Below, one piece after another: positions 57,482 to 64,000 of a stretch of DNA of 64,000 nucleotides (its first letter is position 1; the number at the start of each line of letters is the position of its first letter). The stretch comes from Ilyonectria destructans (Eukaryota; Ascomycota; Sordariomycetes; Hypocreales; Nectriaceae), in contig JAHEWK010000002.1 in NCBI GenBank assembly GCA_020740775.1, forward strand, positions 5,146,001-5,210,000. Direction: 5' to 3'. The translations under genes were made by a program, and so were the position numbers. Below the pieces are notes generated by a model that had not been told where the DNA came from, did not search any database, and saw only the letters and a list, made by a program, of their open reading frames with translations.

Positions 57482-59407
57482 ATGAGTTCCGGTATTGGAG
57501 ATGACAGCCACGAGCTCAGCGACATGAGCCAGGGCAAGACCCGTGAGGCCAATGTCGAACATGTCGCCGAATCGATTGATCGCGACGACTTGGATCGCGA
57601 TCAATTGGCGAAGCTGGGCAAAAAGTCTGTGCTGAGGGTACGACGCGCCGACTTCCCTCAATCCCCTGTCTTGGCCTGCGATGAAACTGACTGCGAGTTT
57701 TCAACAGCGAAACTTCCGCTTCCTGACCATTCTGGGCTTCAGCTGTGCTATTCTCGTCACATGGGAGGGCTCGCTGATGAACTTTGCCCCCGGTCTGGCA
57801 AATGGTGGCCCTGCCGGTCTCGTCTATGGCTTCATCTTCGTCTGGATCGGTAACATCAGCGTCTTCTCTTGCCTCTGCGAGCTCGTGTCCATCGCTCCCA
57901 CATCTGGCGGCCAGTATCACTGGGTGGCCATGCTGGCCCCTCGGTGGTGCTCCAAGTTCTTGAGTTACATTACCGGCTGGTTAACTCTGGCCGGATGGCA
58001 AGGAACAGCGGCTGCCGCTGGCTTCCTGACCGGCACCATGATCCAGGGTCTTGTTACCTTCATGATACCCTCCTACGATGCCAAGACGTGGCAGGGAACG
58101 CTGATGCTCTGGATGTGTATCTTGGTTGCTGTCTTTATCAACACCATCGTCAGCTCCATGCTTCCCAAGATTGAGGGAATGATTTTGATTCTGCACATCA
58201 TCGGCTTCTTCGCTGTCCTGATTACGCTGGTCACTTTCGGCGCAAATGCTGACGCCTCCGAGGTTTTCCTCGAGTTCCGTAATGAGGGCATGTGGCCCAC
58301 GCAGGGACTTTCTTTTTTCGTGGGCCTGTTGGGCTGCGTATTCTCCTTTGCCGGTAAGCTCCCAGTTCTCTAATCTTGTTTATTTGAATATTAACTAACA
58401 TGGAACTGCCTAGGTGTCGACTGCTCTTTCCATGTACGAATCCTTGGCAAAACCTTTGCCGGATCTTTCCCTCACTTGCGTGATGAGAACAAGATTACTG
58501 ACAGCGTATAGATGTGTGAGGAAGTCCAGAATCCTTCTGTCGCCGTCCCTCGATCCATTATGGCCAGCATCATGCTCAACGGCGCCATGGGTCTTGCTAT
58601 GATCATTGCTATGCTCTACAGCGCTACCAATATCGACGAGGCTATTAATACCCCAACTGGCTACCCTTATATCGAGATCTTCTACCAGGCTACCGGATCA
58701 AAGGGCGGAACAGCCGCCATGACCGCTTTGATTATTGCCATGACTCTGTCTGCTATTGTCGGCGTCATTGCCGCCACCTCCCGCATGTTCTGGGCTTTTG
58801 CTAGAGATCGGGGTCTGCCGTTTTGGCCTACTCTGTCCAAGGTACGTGATGACCCGTATAATCAAGTACAATTCTGCATTCACGCACGGTTCAACTTACA
58901 CTTGCACAGGTTGACCCTCGGACCAACGTCCCTGTCTGGGCCATCGCCGTCACAAGTGTCGTCGCATGCCTCATTGGTCTTATCAACATTGGCTCTGCCG
59001 TCGTCTACAACGCCATCATTTCTGTCGCGGTGTCCGGTCTGTACTCATCCTACCTCATGGCCGCATCTCTGCTTCTCTATCGTCGTTGCGGCAAAGGGTA
59101 CAAGTTGCCTGATCCCAGTGCCCTTCCTGCTCTGGCCGACACCACTGCTGGTGATGGTCAGACTCTCGCTTGGGGGCCGTGGCACGTCCCTGGAGTCTTT
59201 GGCATCATCAACAACGTCTTTGCGGTCCTGTTTATGCTCGTTGTCTGGTTCTTTAGCTTCTGGCCCCCGGCCACCCCCGTCACTCCGGCCACCATGAACT
59301 ATGCCTCGTTGATGACTGGCGGCGTTGCACTTCTCAGTATTGTTTACTACCTCCTTTGGGCGAAGAGGGAGTACAAGGGGCCCCATATGGAGATTGTGGC
59401 TAACTAA
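57482..59407 (+). CDS. Amino-acid/polyamine permease, GABA/choline (ACT) type
   Basis: Plasma-membrane permease of the amino acid/choline transporter subfamily (Uga4/Hnm1-like). Exons 57482-57637, 57708-58353, 58414-58433 (20 bp), 58512-58841 and 58910-59407 give 549 aa. After a charged N-tail (MSSGIGDDSHELSDMSQGK) come RNFRFLTILGFSCAI, TWEGSLMNFAPGLANGGPAG and SGGQYHWVA, all typical. The tiny third exon supplies GVDCSFH, joining to MCEEVQNPSVAVPRSIM, the family motif corresponding to H-x-S-E-E-x-x-N. The C-terminal half retains four more hydrophobic spans. All joins keep frame. The exact substrate (GABA, choline, polyamine or aromatic amine) is not decidable. It lies 455 bp before an arylamine N-acetyltransferase in the same orientation. 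Confidence 0.9.
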
Positions 59408-59862
59408 CTTCCAAGGAGTTAGGAAGGAGATTGCGACTGGAATATAAGTACTTAATTAAACAGCTTACATAGAATGTAAAATAGCCGAGTGAGCTACCTC
59501 ATCACAATTCCGCCGATGTACCTCTTGTTGGAAGGTGACCCTGTACTACGAAACTCTGATAGATTGAAACCCCTCTTCCGCCGGCCCAGCCGGATGCGGG
59601 TCAAGATGCTCATCCACATCATCTTCATCATGATTGCTATTGCCCTGATCAAATTTACCGTATCGGATCCAGCACCTCTCTTTTCATTAAATTGCATTAA
59701 TATTGTTCATTAGCTAGCCGCTTGCTGACTCAGCAGTTATTGGCTGACCAAGCATGGCTAAATCAGGAAACTGAGGAGTTGCCAAGTTGCACACGCATGT
59801 ATCCTTCAGTTGATGGGAACACAGAGCTGCCAAGACGTCAACACAAGAATAACTATCGCAAA
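59408..59862. other. Intergenic region between permease and N-acetyltransferase
   Basis: 455 bp. The N-acetyltransferase frame is open upstream of the chosen ATG to at least 59722, so a start at 59797 is also possible; otherwise nothing is seen. Confidence 0.5.
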
Positions 59863-60969
59863 ATGGACGGCCTATCTATTGAGCTTCCCCGTCTGGCTGG
59901 TGAAAAGGTGATCGCATACCTGCAACATCTAGGTGTTTCACAGGTCAGAGTCGATCAAGTTGAGCTTCCCAAACCGACCTTCTCGCTTCTTTGTGAGATG
60001 CAGAAGCGACATCACGATAAGATTCCGTTTGAATCAGTTTCTGTCCATTTGGGAAAGGATGTCCGTTATCAAGATTCCGATCCAATCCCCTACCAGGAGG
60101 GCAAGGGTAACATCGACGTTAGCCCCGATGCGCTATTTAACAAGATCGTCACTCGAGGTATGGGAGGGTATTGCTTTGAGCTGAATGGACTCTTCGCAAT
60201 CATTCTGCGCTCCCTTGGATATACCATCACCAATCACTCGGCGCGAGTGTATGCGTACCAGGGCAAGACACCGGAAGATGCGGGGTGGTCTTGGTCCGCT
60301 CTTTCACATCAAACTACACATGTGCACTTTGCCGAGGACGAAGTGCGTGGTGAAAACATCATTCCAGAGGGTTGGAAGGCTCCCAGTGGAGGAACTGGAC
60401 TAACATTTCACTGCGATGTTGGTTTCGGCGTCGGACAACCGAGAGAGCCGATATTGATTAACACCGAAACGGCTTCGCACCACCATACACATGAACGCCT
60501 GCCACCATTTCACGAAACCAGTGGTGTACCAGCCGGATACACTTTATATCACAAGCTTTACGACAACGAGAGCAGCAAATCGGCAGGGAGTTCCGCTTTC
60601 AAATTGACCCCCATGTACCACTACACGGAGCAACCCCAACTGCCAGTGGACTACCTCACAGCAAACTGGTTCTCAAATACCTGGCACGATTCAATCTTTG
60701 TCAAGATGATGGTAGCCACAATGCCCTTCGGGGTCGAGAGAGGTGATCCTTTGGGGACCCGCGGAAGACATAGCTTCATCTATTCGCATCATGAAGCCTT
60801 GGGTGCCCGCAAAGAAGGAGATAGACATGTGGCTATCTACAGACGGAAAGGGTTGGATGAAAAAAATACCGTCATCAACGAAGAGCGGACCGTCGCAACG
60901 TTTGGCGAGTTCAAGAAGCTCATGTGGGAGGTTTTTGGCATCAACACGAATAGAATCACGCCCAACTAA
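59863..60969 (+). CDS. Arylamine N-acetyltransferase-like protein
   Basis: Acyl-CoA-dependent N-acyltransferase, single exon, 368 aa from the ATG at 59863 (MDGLSIELPRL); an in-frame ATG at 59797 would add 22 residues. Signatures: KIPFESVSVHLGK, the catalytic-Cys motif RGMGGYCFELNGLF, TTHVHF with the likely catalytic His, and HCDVGFGVGQP with the Asp. The stretch between His and Asp is longer than in bacterial enzymes. In Fusarium a family member (FDB2/NAT1) N-malonylates 2-aminophenol during benzoxazolinone detoxification, so donor and acceptor may differ from acetyl-CoA and simple arylamines. Beside a GABA-type permease, a role in conjugating amines is plausible but unproven. Confidence 0.88.
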   Translation: MDGLSIELPRLAGEKVIAYLQHLGVSQVRVDQVELPKPTFSLLCEMQKRHHDKIPFESVSVHLGKDVRYQDSDPIPYQEGKGNIDVSPDALFNKIVTRGMGGYCFELNGLFAIILRSLGYTITNHSARVYAYQGKTPEDAGWSWSALSHQTTHVHFAEDEVRGENIIPEGWKAPSGGTGLTFHCDVGFGVGQPREPILINTETASHHHTHERLPPFHETSGVPAGYTLYHKLYDNESSKSAGSSAFKLTPMYHYTEQPQLPVDYLTANWFSNTWHDSIFVKMMVATMPFGVERGDPLGTRGRHSFIYSHHEALGARKEGDRHVAIYRRKGLDEKNTVINEERTVATFGEFKKLMWEVFGINTNRITPN

Positions 60970-61207
60970 GGACGCCTTTCCATTAGCCGTGCTATAGGTT
61001 AGTTATATCGTGGATAGAAGAGTTGATCAGTTGAATAGACCTTTAGACCGACTTTTGAGCCTCACTCAGTGAGTAACCTGCACCAGCTTTCCTCGCACAA
61101 AATGTGAGGCTAAACCGCCATCCGCCCATTTTCACCAGTCATTGTCACACCGTCAAGTTACGAAAGTCTGTTCAGTGCTTTAGTTTATGCAGTTTCTATG
61201 CCCTAAA

Positions 61208-62203
61208 CTAGTAACCCGTCGTGAGTCCTCGGCGGACTGCATCTTCAAGAGTTTCCAATTCCGAACCCTTCAAACCAATAACATCATTGTCCGTCTTCTC
61301 ATAAAGAGTCCCGCCCTCCGCCCAAATCCGCCGTAGCGTATAACTCGTCGCGATTCCCTTGCCTTCGGCCCAAGCCTTTGCTTCTGCATCCTTCAATGCC
61401 TGGAGTGACGAGTAAGAAACACTCCACTGCTCGCTAGTCTGCTTCTCGAACTCGGCCAAGATCTCCTTGGGCGTGACGACGAAAGATTGAACCTTCAGCG
61501 CCTTGTTGAACGATGCTTCGGGGTGGTGCAGGGCTGCCACGACCGATTTGCCAACACTGGGAAAGTGAGTTGAGGATGTCTCAGAGTGGGATTACCATAC
61601 GTACTCTGGCATTGTGGTAAAGCCGACCCGGCCTTCTCCGTCCTCTACCAAGATAGCACGCTTGTTATCAGCGTCGAAGCCTCCTGCTTCCGGTGCAGCT
61701 GGCGACAAGGAAAGGAACATGTCGATGTATGGACCTGTGACAACGAAAGTGTACTTGAGCTTCTTAATATGCTCTCGGATATACCGTCGAACCTTGAGCT
61801 TAAGCTGGTGAGGTTTCTCATCCGCACTCTTGGGGCCATATTCGATGTCCGTGCCGTACTCGGAAGGGAAAAACCACTTCACGGAGGCGGAGTCTTCGGC
61901 AATTCGAAGCAATTCAATCTGGGTTTCCAAGACATTTCGTCCAACGGCGCTAACCACCGTGTCTACACCCTCGTAAGCGCGTTTAATGTCGGCCTCGTTG
62001 TTGACATCTCCCGTGATGATCTTAACGCCCTTTGCCTGCAATTTTCTGATGTAGTCTGCTTTGCTAGTCACCGTTTCCGCCGATGTAAAGATGGCAACTT
62101 GAGCAAAGGAGGGTTGTGCTGCCAGGATTTGGTCGGTAATGTACCGGCCAATTTGGCCAGTCGCTCCAAAAATTAGGATACTAGTAGGCTTTAAAAACCC
62201 CAT
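61208..62203 (-). CDS. NmrA-like / isoflavone-reductase-family oxidoreductase
   Basis: Atypical short-chain dehydrogenase, 315 aa. Exons 62203-61605 and 61556-61208 (48-bp intron). N-terminal NAD(P)-binding motif GATGQIG in [14 protein letters not shown]; then [24 protein letters not shown], the conserved FFPSEYGTD, and [14 protein letters not shown] with the Lys found in plant isoflavone/pinoresinol reductases. The splice join gives [14 protein letters not shown], the usual family reading. Members are either reductases of phenolic substrates or redox-sensing regulators like NmrA; conservation of the Lys favours an enzyme. It converges with the N-acetyltransferase, 238 bp apart. Confidence 0.85.
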
Positions 62204-63304
62204 GATTTCAGCAGAATTTGGATAGAATTGATAGCAATCGTTAGAGCGGAGAGTACGTTGACTTTTAAATCGCTCAGAACTCGTAGCTTAGAAATCCAGG
62301 GCGGGGTTCCGAGAGATCAACGCGGCGGTTAGCGTCGGTCGTCAGTTGCCTCATGGGCGCTTCTTATGACACCATGCTGATAAGTCCAAAACTTACCGGA
62401 TTTATTGAATATGAATATCTTGGATGAAAGATTACCATGTCCACATGGCGACTCGTAGGAGTAGCTATAGAACCGTAAGAAAATTGAAACCGATGATGAG
62501 TCCAACTCAGATCAGAGAAGACAAACAGCGGGACGAGTGGACATGAAAGAGGACATTAGGTAGTAATATTTTGTAGCGGGAGCATGGCAAGGGCTGCGTA
62601 TATTTGAACTTCATCCTCTGCTCTGTTGTTTATCTATCGTCGCGTCGTATTGCTGCAGGGATGCTTGGGCGTTTGCAATGAAGCTGCACAGTAGTCAGGC
62701 TTGCCCAGGTCATACAAGACATCAAGGACTATTTGCGTGGCTTTCGGAGCTAGGCTAATACAAAAAAGAAGAGGTAAGCTTTAGCTGTTACACCAAAAGT
62801 CTACCTGTGCTTCGGTTATGGGTTACACAGGATATTAGGGTCTTAAGGCACTGATGAACGCATCATAAGCCCTATCGTCCAGCACCCAGAGAAGCCGCAA
62901 GTTAATGAGATGAGAAATATCAGGAATTATAGAAGTATTGAATGCTATCCATGTCCTTCCTCGAGACGAGATACGAAATGGTTACCTCAGTGGGAGTTGC
63001 ATGTGACAAGTGTGGCGCCCTAGAGGTAACACATCTGCACTTCTAAATGCTCAAGATTAGGCAGCGCTCACACCGCTCAAATGTGCAGAAATGTACATAA
63101 AACCAAGCCTTATCGCTCTAAATTCCATGTTTCCTTCCTTTTTGTTTTCCCCTCACTCGACATCATTACAAAAATCAACGCCGTACGCTACAAGCAATAG
63201 GGCCGTACATTTACCCCTACACCCAGCACTAGGAGATAGAGGAACTCATACAATAACATTGTCGCACACTTGCCACATTTTCTACAACCGGTCAATTTTA
63301 TTCC
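62204..63304. other. Intergenic region
   Basis: 1.1 kb between divergent genes, with no supported gene or repeat. Expected to hold the promoters of the oxidoreductase and of the gene at the right edge. Confidence 0.5.
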
Positions 63305-64000
63305 ATGGCAAACCTCAATGTTTCAGGCGCCCTGATTTCGGCCAAGAATGAGAACACAGCCGCCTTGGTAAACATCAACTTGGATGTCTCACTGTATCGA
63401 GGGAATCCACCAGCCGAGTTCTTACCCGTCGGCTCTGCCTTGGCCGCATGGCGAAGGACAGAGGCCGAAGATGGCGAACTTCACAAGACAGCCTGTCGGC
63501 TTGGGTTTTTGTTCAACGAGCTTGTTCCAGAAACACCGAACCTGATTCGATGCTACGGTACCCGAGCCTCTGATATTATGAACAGCCCGAACATTAACCC
63601 ACGAGGCACCTCTGAAGATGGCGCATTTTGTGATTTCGTCGGTGCTGATGGGACCTGCATATGGGCTGCAGCAACATCCATACCAGCTTCACTCAGTACA
63701 TTCCTCCTTGCTTGTATGCTTGCACGAGCCTGGGATGCAAAAAAGGCCACGAGCATCTGGGCGGAGCTTGTTCATGAGCGGATCGCCCGAGTCAAGGTTC
63801 AACTCAATATGAAGAAAGTGGTCAATCCCCATACTGAGATGGCTATCCGGCAAAACATCAGTCGCGCGGACCTTGCAAAATGGGATGCAAGCGCTCGAGC
63901 CTGGCTTCGAAGGGCGGATCAAAGTATGGTCCGCTATCACGACCAGTTTACTCTGATCATGAAAAACGTCAAGACCCCGTTCATTGATCCAGGGTCAACA
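63305..64000 (+). CDS. Unrecognised protein, 3'-truncated by the window edge
   Basis: Open frame of 232 codons from ATG 63305 (MANLNVSGALISAKN) to the last base, with no stop and no need for splicing. Such a length without stops, together with a good start context and regular codon use, supports a real gene. The sequence is soluble and helical (ALAAWRRTEAEDGELHK; LACMLARAWDAKKATSIWAELVHERI), with a central Gly/Asp-rich part (GTSEDGAFCDFVGADGTC). No signal peptide or membrane segment. I do not recognise the family. Confidence 0.65.
   Translation, partial: MANLNVSGALISAKNENTAALVNINLDVSLYRGNPPAEFLPVGSALAAWRRTEAEDGELHKTACRLGFLFNELVPETPNLIRCYGTRASDIMNSPNINPRGTSEDGAFCDFVGADGTCIWAAATSIPASLSTFLLACMLARAWDAKKATSIWAELVHERIARVKVQLNMKKVVNPHTEMAIRQNISRADLAKWDASARAWLRRADQSMVRYHDQFTLIMKNVKTPFIDPGST

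Noticed and set aside
1..64000. CRISPR arrays, rRNA, tRNA or prophage features
   Set aside because: No regularly spaced repeats, no convincing tRNA-like T-loop/acceptor pairing, and all coding is eukaryotic with introns.

Overview
The window is genomic DNA of a filamentous ascomycete (Pezizomycotina). The evidence is the many 48-108 bp GT-AG introns with CTAAC/CTGAC-type branch sites and the fungal-only families present: a Zn2Cys6 regulator, a FluG-type fusion, a fungal rhodopsin-like membrane protein, an NLR-type fungal N domain and an Agd3-type deacetylase. A Sordariomycete, perhaps Fusarium-like, fits the gene content, but this placement is an inference. No rRNA, tRNA, CRISPR array or bacterial-style operon was seen.

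Layout. 0-8.6 kb: the 3' part of a full-size ABC (ABCB/MDR) transporter, then a large secreted polysaccharide deacetylase of the Agd3 type with a very long Ser/Thr stalk. 8.6-17.1 kb: a gene-poor stretch, then an apparently intact Tc1/mariner element with perfect 26-bp terminal repeats. It ends 22 bp from the stop codon of a three-exon gene that joins an NLR-type N domain, a helical-repeat middle and ankyrin repeats but has no recognisable NTPase. 17.7-25 kb: an amino-acid permease, then a class II aldolase and a P450 that diverge from a promoter carrying two CGG-N5-CCG palindromes, then an alpha/beta hydrolase. 25.4-27.7 kb: an F-box/ankyrin protein.

27.9-38.3 kb looks like a compact regulated group: an 11-exon Zn2Cys6 regulator, a multi-pass membrane protein, a DUF3237 protein, a second P450 and a short-chain dehydrogenase. 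The intergenic regions of this group contain TTCGG-N-CCGAA-type inverted repeats, the kind of site zinc-cluster proteins bind. No PKS, NRPS or terpene synthase is visible, so this would be a tailoring or catabolic module rather than a complete secondary-metabolite cluster.

41-48.4 kb: a VIT/VWA-domain protein converging with (and overlapping by 8 bp) an ankyrin/membrane gene broken by one in-frame TAG, a short TTAGGG-type telomere-like tract, and an MFS sugar-type transporter. 50-64 kb: a FluG-type amidohydrolase/glutamine-synthetase fusion, a rhodopsin-like seven-helix protein, a GABA/choline-type permease, an arylamine N-acetyltransferase, an NmrA/isoflavone-reductase-like oxidoreductase, and an unrecognised gene running off the right edge. 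The permease, N-acetyltransferase and FluG-type enzyme together suggest uptake and conjugation of amines, which is a hypothesis only. Exon limits were placed by hand from splice consensus and reading-frame continuity, and every multi-exon model given with full exon coordinates sums to a multiple of three.
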